From Kaistia defluvii (GTDB lineage Bacteria > Pseudomonadota > Alphaproteobacteria > Rhizobiales > Kaistiaceae): DNA of 64,000 nucleotides. The stretch spans positions 310,001 through 374,000 of the forward strand of contig NZ_JBEPSM010000003.1 of NCBI RefSeq assembly GCF_040548815.1. The letters run 5' to 3'. Each line of letters opens with the position of its first letter. The stretch's first letter is position 1. The notes under the pieces are model-generated. The model did not search any database. It had not been told where the DNA came from and saw nothing but the letters and a program-made list of their open reading frames with translations. Below are positions 30,971 through 39,848 of the stretch, one piece after another. Position numbers and translations under genes: made by a program.

Positions 30971-32017
30971 TCAGGCCTTTTGCAGCAGGATCCAGCCGGG
31001 GAAGGCGCATTCGAAGGCGGTCGTCGCCGACACGGGCACTCCGTCTTCCAGCTTGAGCGCGGCAATGCGGGACGAATCCCAGCCGGCCACGAGCAGATGG
31101 TCGCCATGCACCAGCAGGTGCTGCGGCCAGAACACGCTGGAGTCGATTTCCGAGACCAACTTCGGCGTCTCCCCCGACACATCGAAGGTCGAGATTGTAT
31201 CGTTGCCGCGATTGGCGAAATAGACGAAGCGGCCATCGGCCGAGCGCTGGATGTCGCCGGGATAGTTGCGGCGGTGGCGCGTGCGGGCGGGACCCGGCCG
31301 CGTCGTGCTCGGCACGCTCACCCAGTCTTCGAGCGGCGCGCCGGGCCTGCCCACCAGCAGGTTGGAGCCCAGCTCGCCGCTGACGGCAAGGCGCCCGTCC
31401 GGCAGGACGACGGCATGGCGCGGTCCGCACCCGGCGGGAAGTTTGGTGACGCGCGTCGCCGTCAGCGCCGCCGATCCCGGCTTGGCCGGATCGACGCGGA
31501 ACTCGCGGATCGAATCGTCGCCGAGATCGATGATGAACAGCGTCTCGCCAACGAAGAAGGCCTGGTGCGGATGCGCGTCATCCTGCCGGTCGAGCTCCGG
31601 ACCGCTGCCGGAAAGCTTCACCAGCGCGATCTCGCCGTCGAAGCTGCCATCGGCGGCGAGCCGCTGAAGGCCGAGCGTGCTGGTGGTGTAATTGGTGAAG
31701 ACCAGCAGCGTTCCCGTGGGATCGACGGTGAGGTGGCAGGGCTCGGCGCCGCCGCTCTTCTTCTCGCCGATGGTTTCGGCCTTGTCGCCGGCGATCCGCC
31801 ACGCATGGATCTCGCCATCCATGCCGGCCCGCGACGTGCCGTAGATGACCGGCAGCGTCGGGTGGGAGGCGAGCGCGGAAAGCTGCTCGGCGCGCCCCAG
31901 CGTTTCGCCCGTCCAGACGCCGTCCTTCTCGACCCATCGGGTGAGGCCGTGCAGTTCGAAGACGCCGCGCGACGCGACGAACAGCGCCTCGCCGGCCGCG
32001 AGCTTGAAGTCCGACAT
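30971..32017 (-). CDS. Lactonase-like beta-propeller protein
   Basis: A 348-residue protein of the 7-bladed propeller family that includes 6-phosphogluconolactonase (Pgl) and related sugar lactonases. Repeats typical of the blades are CHLTVDPTGTLLVFTNYTTSTL, CGPRHAVVLPDGRLAVSGELGSN and YPGDIQRSADGRFVYFANRGNDTIS. No signal peptide is present, so it is cytoplasmic. GGGGAG precedes the ATG. It is the last gene of the minus-strand block that encodes an importer, a dehydrogenase and D-amino-acid-type enzymes, and could open a lactone made by the dehydrogenase; the 135-base gap before it holds a hairpin, so it may be partly independent. Confidence 0.8.
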   Translation of the reverse strand: MSDFKLAAGEALFVASRGVFELHGLTRWVEKDGVWTGETLGRAEQLSALASHPTLPVIYGTSRAGMDGEIHAWRIAGDKAETIGEKKSGGAEPCHLTVDPTGTLLVFTNYTTSTLGLQRLAADGSFDGEIALVKLSGSGPELDRQDDAHPHQAFFVGETLFIIDLGDDSIREFRVDPAKPGSAALTATRVTKLPAGCGPRHAVVLPDGRLAVSGELGSNLLVGRPGAPLEDWVSVPSTTRPGPARTRHRRNYPGDIQRSADGRFVYFANRGNDTISTFDVSGETPKLVSEIDSSVFWPQHLLVHGDHLLVAGWDSSRIAALKLEDGVPVSATTAFECAFPGWILLQKA

Positions 32018-32090
32018 GTTTGGTCTCCCCGATCGAATGTCTGCCTTGGCCGAAGCCTAGATCAAATTTCCGGCCCCAGAAACCGGGCTC

Positions 32091-32127
32091 GCACTTTCCC
32101 CGCTCCCCGAGGGGAGGCGAAAGAGTG
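32091..32127 (-). terminator. Imperfect hairpin between PLP-enzyme and lactonase genes
   Basis: GCACTTTC-CCCGCTCCCC pairs imperfectly with GGGGAGGCG-AAAGAGTGC around a tight loop. It lies about 25 bases after the stop of the PLP-enzyme gene. No U-run follows, so it may weaken rather than stop transcription. Confidence 0.4.
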
Positions 32128-32152
32128 CCTTCCGTCCCCGTTAGACCCGCCG

Positions 32153-33295
32153 CTACTCCGACGAGCCCGGCCCGAATCCTTCCCAGCTGGCGGCGAGCTT
32201 GCCGTCCTGGAGGATGGCGGCGCGGCGCAGCATGGCGAAGGCCATGCAGACATGGTTCGGCACGATCTCCAGCCGCGTGCCGACCGGCAGCGGCGTCGGC
32301 TCGCCTTCGCCATGCCAGCGCAGCCAGCCATGCTCTTCCGACATCTTGTCGATGACCCAGCCGGGCGCATTCACGATCATGCCCATGCCGGGATATTCGT
32401 GCCGGTGCGCCGCGGCGGGTACGAGGTCGGTCGAGAGCGATTTCGAGCCGGCATCGATGCAGGCGCGGTCGGGGTCGGGATGGCTGATCACCGTGCCGAT
32501 GACGCGGACGGCGACGGTATCAAGCGTGGCATTGCCGAGCGCGATCTGGCCGACGTCGTTGAAGGCATAGATGCCGGGGCGGATCTGGGTGACACCCGGC
32601 ACGTGGGCGACCGCGCGGGCCGAGGCCGAGGCGCCGAGCGAGACGATCGGCAGGGCGATGCCTTCGGCCCGGATCGCCTTGGCAACGCCGACCATCAGCT
32701 CGCCGGCGGCCACCGCGCGCGCCTCCAGGTCGACCCTGTCCTTGGCGCCATAGGTGGCGCCTTCATGCGTGTAGATCCCGACGAGATCGACGCCCGGGGC
32801 GGCGGCGATCGCTTTGGCGACCTCGACCGCCTTGGCCGGCGAGACCCCCTCGCGGCCGAGGCCGGAATCGATTGCCAGCATCATGCGGGCCTTTTCGCCC
32901 GCCGCCGCGAAGACCGCGCCGATGCTGGCGGCGGCAGCGAGGCTGTCGGTGGCGAACAGCGCATCGCACCGACGGGAGAGCGCCAGCGCCCGCGCGCCAT
33001 TCTCGGCGCCAAAGATCGGGTTGGCGACGAACAGCCGTTCGATCCCGGCATCGGCGAAGGCTTCCGCCTCGCCCAGTTTGGCGACGCAGAGGCCGTGCGC
33101 GCCCCGTTCGATCTGCCGGCGGCCGGCATCGGCCATGCGGTGCGTCTTGGCATGCGGGTAGAGCTCGACGCCTGCCGAGCGGGCGATCGCCGCCATCTCG
33201 TCGAGATTGCGGTCGAGCACGTCGAGATCCAGCACGAGGCCGGGCGTGGCCACGGGGATGTCGGTCCAGTCGGAGGCAGTAAGAGCAGTGGACAT
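32153..33295 (-). CDS. D-threonine aldolase / D-serine dehydratase-like PLP enzyme
   Basis: A 380-residue fold-type III (alanine-racemase-like) PLP enzyme. Lys50 in ELYPHAKTHRM is the expected Schiff-base lysine, and EIVPNHVCMAF near the C-terminus has the His-x-Cys pair that binds the metal in D-threonine aldolase and DSD1-type D-serine dehydratase. It should cleave or dehydrate a D-hydroxy amino acid; which one is unclear. ATG at 33295 is chosen because the sequence upstream lies in the amidohydrolase gene. The amidohydrolase stop is 26 bases before it, which suggests one operon and a pathway on D-amino acids. Confidence 0.87.
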   Translation of the reverse strand: MSTALTASDWTDIPVATPGLVLDLDVLDRNLDEMAAIARSAGVELYPHAKTHRMADAGRRQIERGAHGLCVAKLGEAEAFADAGIERLFVANPIFGAENGARALALSRRCDALFATDSLAAAASIGAVFAAAGEKARMMLAIDSGLGREGVSPAKAVEVAKAIAAAPGVDLVGIYTHEGATYGAKDRVDLEARAVAAGELMVGVAKAIRAEGIALPIVSLGASASARAVAHVPGVTQIRPGIYAFNDVGQIALGNATLDTVAVRVIGTVISHPDPDRACIDAGSKSLSTDLVPAAAHRHEYPGMGMIVNAPGWVIDKMSEEHGWLRWHGEGEPTPLPVGTRLEIVPNHVCMAFAMLRRAAILQDGKLAASWEGFGPGSSE

Positions 33296-33321
33296 AATGG
33301 GAACCTTCGGAGGAAACGGGA

Positions 33322-34923
33322 TCAGGCCGGCATGCGGATGACGCGGCCGGCACGGACGCCGGTCATGACGCCATCCTGCAACGCCAGTTCGCCATTGACC
33401 ATGACGTGGAAAATGCCCGAGGCGGCCTGGCGCGGCACCTCGTAGGTGGCGTTCGCTTTCACCGTCATGTGGTCGAAGACGACGATATCCGCCCTGGCGC
33501 CGACCGCGATGCGGCCGCGATCGGGCTGGCGCAGGCGGTTGGCGGCGGTGCTGGTCATGTGGCGCACGCATTCGGCAAGCGTCAGGACCTTTTCCTCGCG
33601 CACATAGGTTTCCAGCATGCGCGGGAAGGTGCCCCAGGAGCGCGGATGCGGCCGGTCGCCAACCAGGATGCCGTCGCTGCCGACCGTATGCTCGTCGCGC
33701 TGCATCAGCGCGCGCACATGCTCTTCATGGCCGATGAAGAAGACACAAGGCGCGCTGCGCTCTGTCGCGAGCAGAATGTCCAGTGCGAACTCAGCCGGGC
33801 TCTTGCCGACCTTCTTCGCAGCGGCGGCGAGGTCGCTTTCCATCACCCATTCGAGTTCCGGCGCGCCGGGCGTGCCGACGACATGCACCGTCGACCAGTT
33901 GACGGTCAGGCCCTGGTGGCCGTCCGATCCGGTAACGTCGAGCGCCTCGATGATTTTCGCGCGATCTTCTGGCGAACGCAGGCGCGCCATCTGTTCCTCG
34001 CCGGTGCCGGCGAGCGACCAGCTCGGCAGTTGCGACAGCAACGTCGTCATGCCGGCCAGATAGGGGTAGCTGTCGAAGGTCAGGTCGACGCCATCGGCGA
34101 TGGCATCGTCCAACATCTTCAGGAGCTCCGGCAGCTTGCCGCGATTGCACTCGAAGGAGAGATGCGTGTGGGCGAGATGCAGCGCGACGCCGGAGCGTCG
34201 CGCAATGTCGAAGCACTCTCGATAGCCGCCGAGCGCGTCGAGGCCGTAATTGCGGTGATGCGGGCAGTAGAAGCCGCCGTATTCCGCCACGACTTCGCAG
34301 AGCGCCACCAGTTCGTCGGTGTCGGAATACATCGCCGGCACATAGGTGAGGCCGGTCGAGAGGCCGACACCGCCTTCCTCCAGCGCGACGCGCAGCAGCG
34401 CCTTCATCTGATCCAACTCGTCGGCCGTGGCGAGACGGGGCGCGTTGCCCATGACGAGCATGCGCAGATTGCCATGCGGCACCAGATAGGCGGTGTTGAC
34501 GGCGGTGTTGCCGTCGAGGCGCTTCAGATAGTCGGCGACCGAGCGCCAGTTCCAGTCGAAGCCCGGCGGGTCGTCGTTCCAGCCCTTCAATTGCGCTCTG
34601 AGTTCGGCCAGGGTCGCCTCGTCGATCGGCGCGTAGCTGAGGCCGTCCTGGCCGAGCACCTCGGTCGTGACGCCCTGCGTGATCTTGGAGGTGTGGTCCG
34701 GCTGGACCAGCACCTGCAGATCGGAATGGGTGTGCATGTCGATGAAGCCGGGGGCGAGGATCAGCCCGTCAATGGCGACCGTGCGGTCGGCTTCGAGCGT
34801 CTCCGTGCCGTCGGTGATGCGGACGATCCGGTCGCCTTGCACCAGCACGTCGCCGCGCACGGGATCGGAACCGAGGCCATCGACGAGGATGCCGCCGGAA
34901 AAGAGCGTGGTCTGGGAGGTCAT
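33322..34923 (-). CDS. D-aminoacylase-like amidohydrolase
   Basis: A 533-residue amidohydrolase-superfamily enzyme resembling N-acyl-D-amino-acid deacylases. It opens with the small beta-sandwich (FSGGILVDGLGSDPVRGDVLVQGDRI), followed by the metal motif FIDMHTHSD (His64, His66). Instead of the cysteine found in the classic GNCG metal loop it has GQDG (TTEVLGQDGLSYAP). The C-terminal RGRIAVGARADIVVFD closes the sandwich. It would release a free D-amino acid from an N-acyl form. Its ATG overlaps the dehydrogenase stop as ATGA, so the two are coupled. Confidence 0.86.
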   Translation of the reverse strand: MTSQTTLFSGGILVDGLGSDPVRGDVLVQGDRIVRITDGTETLEADRTVAIDGLILAPGFIDMHTHSDLQVLVQPDHTSKITQGVTTEVLGQDGLSYAPIDEATLAELRAQLKGWNDDPPGFDWNWRSVADYLKRLDGNTAVNTAYLVPHGNLRMLVMGNAPRLATADELDQMKALLRVALEEGGVGLSTGLTYVPAMYSDTDELVALCEVVAEYGGFYCPHHRNYGLDALGGYRECFDIARRSGVALHLAHTHLSFECNRGKLPELLKMLDDAIADGVDLTFDSYPYLAGMTTLLSQLPSWSLAGTGEEQMARLRSPEDRAKIIEALDVTGSDGHQGLTVNWSTVHVVGTPGAPELEWVMESDLAAAAKKVGKSPAEFALDILLATERSAPCVFFIGHEEHVRALMQRDEHTVGSDGILVGDRPHPRSWGTFPRMLETYVREEKVLTLAECVRHMTSTAANRLRQPDRGRIAVGARADIVVFDHMTVKANATYEVPRQAASGIFHVMVNGELALQDGVMTGVRAGRVIRMPA

Positions 34924-35972
34924 GCTGTGGGGATCCGTATCTTTTGTCCGGTGCGGGCGCTTTCGTAGATGGCGTCCGTGACGGCGACGACATGCGCCGC
35001 GAGGGTGGCGGTCAAGCCCGTGGGAGCGGGTGCGCCGAGCGCGCATTCGATCAGCGCCTTGGTCGGGGCGCCGGCGTCATAGAGGCCGGAGGCATCGGCT
35101 TCGCCATATTCGACCACCTCGCCATTGGCGCGCACGAGCCGGACATGGTCGGCGACGGAATCAAGCCAGATCTGGCCCCTGTCGCCATAAAGCGCGAGGT
35201 GCCATTGCGGCCGGGCGAGGTAGGGATGCGTCGAGGCGCTGCTGATCGCCGCCATGCCGCCGCCGGCGAAATCGGCATTGACGCTGGCATGCAGGTCGAT
35301 CTCGCGTACCGGCGGATAGGTGCTGGCGCTGACGGCGATGATCGGTTCGCCGGCCAGCCACTCGATCAGGCCCAGCTGATGCGACATCGACACGGCCGCC
35401 GAACCGCCGCCGGAGATTTTTCGGTCGGTATAGGTCGAGGCGGCCGAATTGCCGTCGCCGCCCCAGCCGCCATCCGTGCCGCCCAGCAGCAGGGCGCGCG
35501 TATTGACGGCCAGATGCATGGTCAGATGCTCGATCCGGCCGATCTCACCCTTGTCGATCAGCGCCTTCGACAGCGCGAAGCAGGGCGCCGCCGGCCAGCC
35601 GAAACCGACCAGCAGGGTTCGGCCGACCCTTGTCGCCGTGTCGCGCATTCGGTTCGCGGCGCCGGCCTCCAATGCGAACGGTTTTTCCACCAGCACATGC
35701 GCGCCGGCTTCGAGCGCCGCGATCACCTGCTCTTCATGCGCCACTGGCGGGCTCGAGACGACGACGATGTCGGGCTTTTGGGCCAGCACGTCGCGCCAGT
35801 CGGTGAAGGCGAGCGGCACGCCGAAGGCGGCGGCAAGGCTTTTCGCCGTCGCCTCGTTCGGGCTCGACAGCGCCACCAGCTCGACGCCGGGATGGGCGGC
35901 GAGCGTCGGCAGGTGGCTCGATTGCGACCATGAGCCGGCGCTGATCACCGCCGCGCGGATCGGTTTAGTCAT
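34920..35972 (-). CDS. Gfo/Idh/MocA family oxidoreductase
   Basis: A 350-residue NAD(P)-dependent dehydrogenase. The Rossmann half begins IRAAVISAGSWSQSSHLPTL, and HVLVEKPFAL carries the EKP catalytic lysine typical of the family; the second half is the substrate-binding beta-sheet domain. Family members oxidise sugars, inositols and amino sugars. It overlaps the permease gene upstream and the amidohydrolase gene downstream by ATGA at both ends, so it belongs to the same operon as the importer and the D-amino-acid enzymes. Confidence 0.9.
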   Translation of the reverse strand: MTKPIRAAVISAGSWSQSSHLPTLAAHPGVELVALSSPNEATAKSLAAAFGVPLAFTDWRDVLAQKPDIVVVSSPPVAHEEQVIAALEAGAHVLVEKPFALEAGAANRMRDTATRVGRTLLVGFGWPAAPCFALSKALIDKGEIGRIEHLTMHLAVNTRALLLGGTDGGWGGDGNSAASTYTDRKISGGGSAAVSMSHQLGLIEWLAGEPIIAVSASTYPPVREIDLHASVNADFAGGGMAAISSASTHPYLARPQWHLALYGDRGQIWLDSVADHVRLVRANGEVVEYGEADASGLYDAGAPTKALIECALGAPAPTGLTATLAAHVVAVTDAIYESARTGQKIRIPTA

Positions 35973-36886
35973 TTCACGGCTCCGGCGGTGAGCGCACCGA
36001 CGACATGGCGCTGGAAGATGATGACCAGCACGACCGGCGGGATCATCGACATGACGGTGGCGGCGGCCAGCGCGTTCCAGTTGAACTGCTGCACGGACTG
36101 GAAGCCCGCCAGCAGTGGCGGCACGGTCAGCTGGTTGGTGAGCACCAGCGAATAGAAGAACTCGCTCCACGCCTCGAGGAAGATCAGCACGCCGGCGGCG
36201 ACCAGGCCGGGGCGGGCGAGCGGCACCACGATGATCCAGAGTGTCTGCAGCCGCGAGGCGCCATCGATCTTGGCCGCTTCCTCGATCTCGCGCGGCAGCT
36301 GGTCGAAATAGTTCTTCAGGATCATGATCGCCAGCGGCAGCGTGAACACGTTGTAGCTGATGATCAGCGCCCAGGGCGTGTTGAGGATGCCGGTGACGCG
36401 GAAGGCGACAAAGAACGGCCCGATGATGGCGATCGCCGGCACGACGCGGGAGATGATGATCGAAAGTTCGAACAGCCGCGAGCCCCGGAATGGGTAGCGC
36501 GACAGGCCATAGGCGGCGAGCCCGGCGATGGTGAGGTTCAGCACCACGAGGACGGAACTGACGAAGAAGCTCTGGCCGATCGCCGGCAGCAGCCGGGCGC
36601 CGATATCCGTGCTGCCGAAACCCTTCGAGCCGGTCGAGCCGGTGAGCACGGACAGATAGTTGTCGAAGGTGATGCTGCCCGGCATCATCGGGAACGGCTT
36701 TACGCCAAGCTGGGCCGGGGTGATCAGGCTGGAGACGACGAGATACCAGACCGGCAGCAGGATCCAGATCGCGAAGACTGCGACGCAGAGATAGATCACG
36801 CAGCTGGCGACGAGGCTGCGCTGCCGGCCGCTGGCGGTTGCGGCCTTCGACAGACGCCGGGGCGCGGTGGAGGCGAGGGCGGTCAT
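35969..36886 (-). CDS. CUT1-type ABC transporter permease (MalG-like)
   Basis: A 305-residue inner-membrane permease with about six hydrophobic helices. The EAA loop LPREIEEAAKIDGASRLQTLWIIVVPLARPGL is that of carbohydrate-uptake (CUT1) permeases of the MalG type. Family partners transport sugars, but some carry other small solutes, so the neighbouring enzymes are a better hint of substrate. Start and stop overlap both neighbours by ATGA. Confidence 0.93.
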   Translation of the reverse strand: MTALASTAPRRLSKAATASGRQRSLVASCVIYLCVAVFAIWILLPVWYLVVSSLITPAQLGVKPFPMMPGSITFDNYLSVLTGSTGSKGFGSTDIGARLLPAIGQSFFVSSVLVVLNLTIAGLAAYGLSRYPFRGSRLFELSIIISRVVPAIAIIGPFFVAFRVTGILNTPWALIISYNVFTLPLAIMILKNYFDQLPREIEEAAKIDGASRLQTLWIIVVPLARPGLVAAGVLIFLEAWSEFFYSLVLTNQLTVPPLLAGFQSVQQFNWNALAAATVMSMIPPVVLVIIFQRHVVGALTAGAVK

Positions 36887-37797
36887 GCGGGTTGGCTCCC
36901 CCGGGCGTAAAGCAGCTTGACGGTGATCAGCCCACCCGCGAGCGCGACGAAGCCGAGGATGACCGCCAGCGCCGAGCCGAGGCCGATCTGGGTGACGCCG
37001 AAGAGCTGGCGATAGATCAGGATCGACAGCACCTGGGTGGCGTCGCCCGGCCCGCCTTGCGTCATGGCGAAGATCACGTCGAACTGCAGGAAGGCGTAGA
37101 TGACGTTGAGCACCGTGACGGTGACGAGCGCCGGCCGCAGCCAGGGCAGAGTGATGTTGCGGAAGCGCTGCCAGAGATTGGCGCCGTCGAGCGAGGCAGC
37201 CTCGTTCAGGTCGCCCGGCAGGGTCTGCAGGCCGGCCAGCAGCAGGATTCCAGCGAAGCTCGCCTGGCGCCAGACGGCGGCGACGATGGTGATCGCCAGC
37301 GCCGAATTCGGGTCGGACAGAAAGTCGTGATAGTCGGTCGTCGCCCCCAGCATCAGCAGCACGGCGTTGAGCCCGCCGACGCTGCCATCGGCAAACCATT
37401 TCCACAGGATGCCGATCATCAGCCAGGGCGTCGCCCATGGGATGATCAGGAGCGCGCGGGCGAGGCCCCGTCCGATGAAAGGCTGGTTGAGCAGCAGCGC
37501 CATGGCTAGGCCGATCAGTGTCGAGAGCACCACGAAGCCGACCGAGAACAGGAAGGTCACCCAGGCCGAGCGCCAGAACACCGAGCTGCCGAGCACGATG
37601 GTGTAGTTCTCCAGCCCGACGAACGGGCCGAGGCTGCGGCCGTTGGCCGGCACGTCATGCAGGCTATAGAGGATGGTGAGGGTCGTAGGCACCAGCAGCA
37701 GGACGGCGAGGAGGATGCCGGCCGGCGCCGTCAGCCTGAATCCGAAGCGCCGATCGTCGCGCGTCAGGGCATTGCTGGAAAGGGGGGAGGCCGCCAA
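36883..37797 (-). CDS. CUT1-type ABC transporter permease (MalF/UgpA-like)
   Basis: A 304-residue permease with six helices. The EAA loop LPGDLNEAASLDGANLWQRFRNITLPWLRPAL identifies the first-permease (MalF/UgpA) subunit that pairs with the downstream MalG-like protein. No ATG is in place; the start seems to be TTG at 37797, with GAAGGA upstream. It overlaps the next permease gene by ATGA. A 152-base gap separates it from the binding-protein gene. Confidence 0.9.
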   Translation of the reverse strand: MAASPLSSNALTRDDRRFGFRLTAPAGILLAVLLLVPTTLTILYSLHDVPANGRSLGPFVGLENYTIVLGSSVFWRSAWVTFLFSVGFVVLSTLIGLAMALLLNQPFIGRGLARALLIIPWATPWLMIGILWKWFADGSVGGLNAVLLMLGATTDYHDFLSDPNSALAITIVAAVWRQASFAGILLLAGLQTLPGDLNEAASLDGANLWQRFRNITLPWLRPALVTVTVLNVIYAFLQFDVIFAMTQGGPGDATQVLSILIYRQLFGVTQIGLGSALAVILGFVALAGGLITVKLLYARGSQPA

Positions 37798-37949
37798 GGT
37801 CGCATCCTTCGGGCAAGGTCAGGGAGTGCCGGTGACGGGAGCCGAGCCGGCGCTGTCGCCCGGCCCCGTCCTCCGTCCCGCTTTTCGCTTCACCGCTCGG
37901 GCCAGATCCGCACTCGGTGAGCTAGGCCTTCCGGCTGAGAGCGACCGCC

Positions 37950-39293
37950 TTAAAGGCTGCGGCCCTTCTGGGCCGAGTTCGCCGCCCCTGTCAGGGCCTC
38001 GACCGTCTGCTTCGGTGTCGCCTGGCCGAGCAGCAGCGCGTGCACGACGTCGCCGACCTTGGCCTGGAAGTCCGGATACCAGGGAAGCGTGCGCGCCGGC
38101 ACGACCTTGGAGCCGGTCTCGAAGGTCTTCGAGATCAGCGGCAGGTCATAATAGTCCGGGAAGGCGGCGATCACGTCGGGGTCGGTGAAGAAGCCGGGAT
38201 AGGGCGCGGCGAGGCCGGCGGCCTTGGCCCACTGGTTGAACACGCTGAACTTCCCGGCCGAGTCCTTCCAGCCATAGAACTTCATCAGGTCCCAGGCCGC
38301 CTCGCGCCGGGCGGGATCCTCGCCGGCGCCGAGTTGCAGCACCTCGCCGATCTGGAAGGTGTGGTTCGTCCCGCCGATCGGCCCCTGCATGACATTGGCC
38401 GATTCCGGGCCGCCCAGGCTGCGGATCGACGACAGGAAATAGTGATGCAGCACGAAGAAGGCGGCCTCGCCCTGGGCCATCTGGTTGGAGAGCTTGCCCG
38501 GGTCGTCGTTCAGCACCGATTTCGGCGCCAGGCCTTCCTGATACATGGTCTGCCACCATTCGAAGACGCCCTCGGTCTTCGGGTCGTCGGCGAAGACCGG
38601 CTTGCCGGCGGCGTCGAAGGCGGTGACGCCCTCGTTCAGCAGATAGGTGTGCAGGTATTCCTCGCAGAATTCCTTCACCCAATAGGCGACATAGGGCGAG
38701 GCGACGACGTTCTTGTCCTTCAGCGTCTTCGACGCGTCATAGACTTCCTTCAGCGTCTGCGGCGCGGCGGCAATGCCGGCGTCTTTCAGCATGCGCTGGT
38801 TGTAATGCATCATGTGGACGGCGGAGAAATAGGGCGCGCTGATGATGTCGCCGGCCGCGTTCACATAAGCCGCGCGCGCGCTCTCGAACATGTCGCCGAC
38901 CATTTCGTCGACGCCCGGCAGCCCGTTCAGCTTCGAGGCCCAGCCCTGATCGATGAACTTCTGCGAGTTGTAGGCAAAGTTGTAATAGAGATCGATTGCG
39001 TCGCCGCCGCGCAGGCGCGTCTGCAGGGCGGGCGAATAGCCGAGATTGGGGATCACGGCGACATTGACGGCCGGATTACCCTTGGCTGTCCATTCGCCGA
39101 CCAGCTTCTTGATCGTGTCGGGCTGGAAATCCCAGGCGAGCATGTCGAGGGAGCCGGTAAAGCCGGCGGCCTCGGCGCGCCCGGCCAGGCCTGGCGCCAG
39201 GAGGGCGCCCAGCGCGGCGCCGCCGCCGGCCTTCAGAAAGGCGCGCCGATCGAGGCCGCCCGCAACGGTCTTCCCTGTATCTCTGGTCTTCAT
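37950..39293 (-). CDS. ABC transporter extracellular substrate-binding protein (CUT1 type)
   Basis: A 447-residue periplasmic binding protein with a Tat signal peptide (LDRRAFLKAGGGAALGALLAPGLAGRAEA). The mature part has the family's type-1 sugar-binding layout (SLDMLAWDFQPDTIKKLVGEWTAK, QMAQGEAAFFVLHHYF, YPGFFTDPDVIAAFPDY). AAGGGAAGGGG before the ATG at 39293 is a strong ribosome site. It is the first gene of the operon: binding protein, two permeases, dehydrogenase, amidohydrolase, PLP enzyme. No ATPase gene is in the operon. Confidence 0.92.
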   Translation of the reverse strand: MKTRDTGKTVAGGLDRRAFLKAGGGAALGALLAPGLAGRAEAAGFTGSLDMLAWDFQPDTIKKLVGEWTAKGNPAVNVAVIPNLGYSPALQTRLRGGDAIDLYYNFAYNSQKFIDQGWASKLNGLPGVDEMVGDMFESARAAYVNAAGDIISAPYFSAVHMMHYNQRMLKDAGIAAAPQTLKEVYDASKTLKDKNVVASPYVAYWVKEFCEEYLHTYLLNEGVTAFDAAGKPVFADDPKTEGVFEWWQTMYQEGLAPKSVLNDDPGKLSNQMAQGEAAFFVLHHYFLSSIRSLGGPESANVMQGPIGGTNHTFQIGEVLQLGAGEDPARREAAWDLMKFYGWKDSAGKFSVFNQWAKAAGLAAPYPGFFTDPDVIAAFPDYYDLPLISKTFETGSKVVPARTLPWYPDFQAKVGDVVHALLLGQATPKQTVEALTGAANSAQKGRSL

Positions 39294-39848
39294 GGTGAAC
39301 CCCTTCCCTTGGATGGTCTTCCGCGTCGTCGCGCGGAAGGGCGGCGCGGCCGTCCTTCCCGTCGTCCCGTTCCGCAGACTGTTGCCGTCCGTCGGAGCCG
39401 GTCTTCGCCTTGTTTTCCTGGCCGGGCGAGGGTTCGTTGCCACGTCCCGCACCTTGGCCGAAATCCGCCTGCCGATGGATGGCGACAGGCCTGCATCAAG
39501 ATCGTTGGCGGCCTCGGCGAGGGGGCCCTCCGCCCCCGTTTCAGCGCTCCGCCGCAGTCCTGAAACGTCACGCTATGGCAGTCGCTATCAAATATCAACG
39601 CATAATATTGTCCGTAAAATCATCATATGATGTCGCCCTATTCACGGGCTGCCAAACCGGTTTTCCGGGTTACGATTGGATCGTACGGACGGCACCGGGC
39701 CCTCGGCGAGCCGTCCCACCGGGGGCGTTGGTCAAGCGCGGCCATTTGCGGTACATCTGGAGGTGGTGTGAGGCTTGCCACGGCGGGGTTCCTTCGCGGA
39801 CGTCGCTTGAACCGGGAGGCGGATTTGCGCGGCACACAGGGCGGGAAG
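39294..39848. other. Intergenic region between divergent operon and CYTH-CHAD gene
   Basis: 555 bases with only weak open frames that read as noncoding. The stretch 39585-39640 is AT-rich and holds the palindrome CATCATATGATG; a second short palindrome, AAACCGGTTT, is at 39655. It probably carries the promoters and operator of the minus-strand catabolic operon and of the CYTH-CHAD gene. Confidence 0.5.
39621..39632. promoter_or_regulatory. Palindromic operator candidate CATCATATGATG
   Basis: A perfect 12-bp palindrome in an AT-rich stretch, about 330 bases upstream of the binding-protein gene on the minus strand. The form suits a dimeric repressor such as a GntR-family protein, but no regulator gene is adjacent. 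Confidence 0.4.

Noticed and set aside
30941..33445. Plus-strand open frame of 834 residues
   Set aside because: Shadow of the lactonase-like and PLP-enzyme genes, with arginine/alanine-rich low-complexity sequence.
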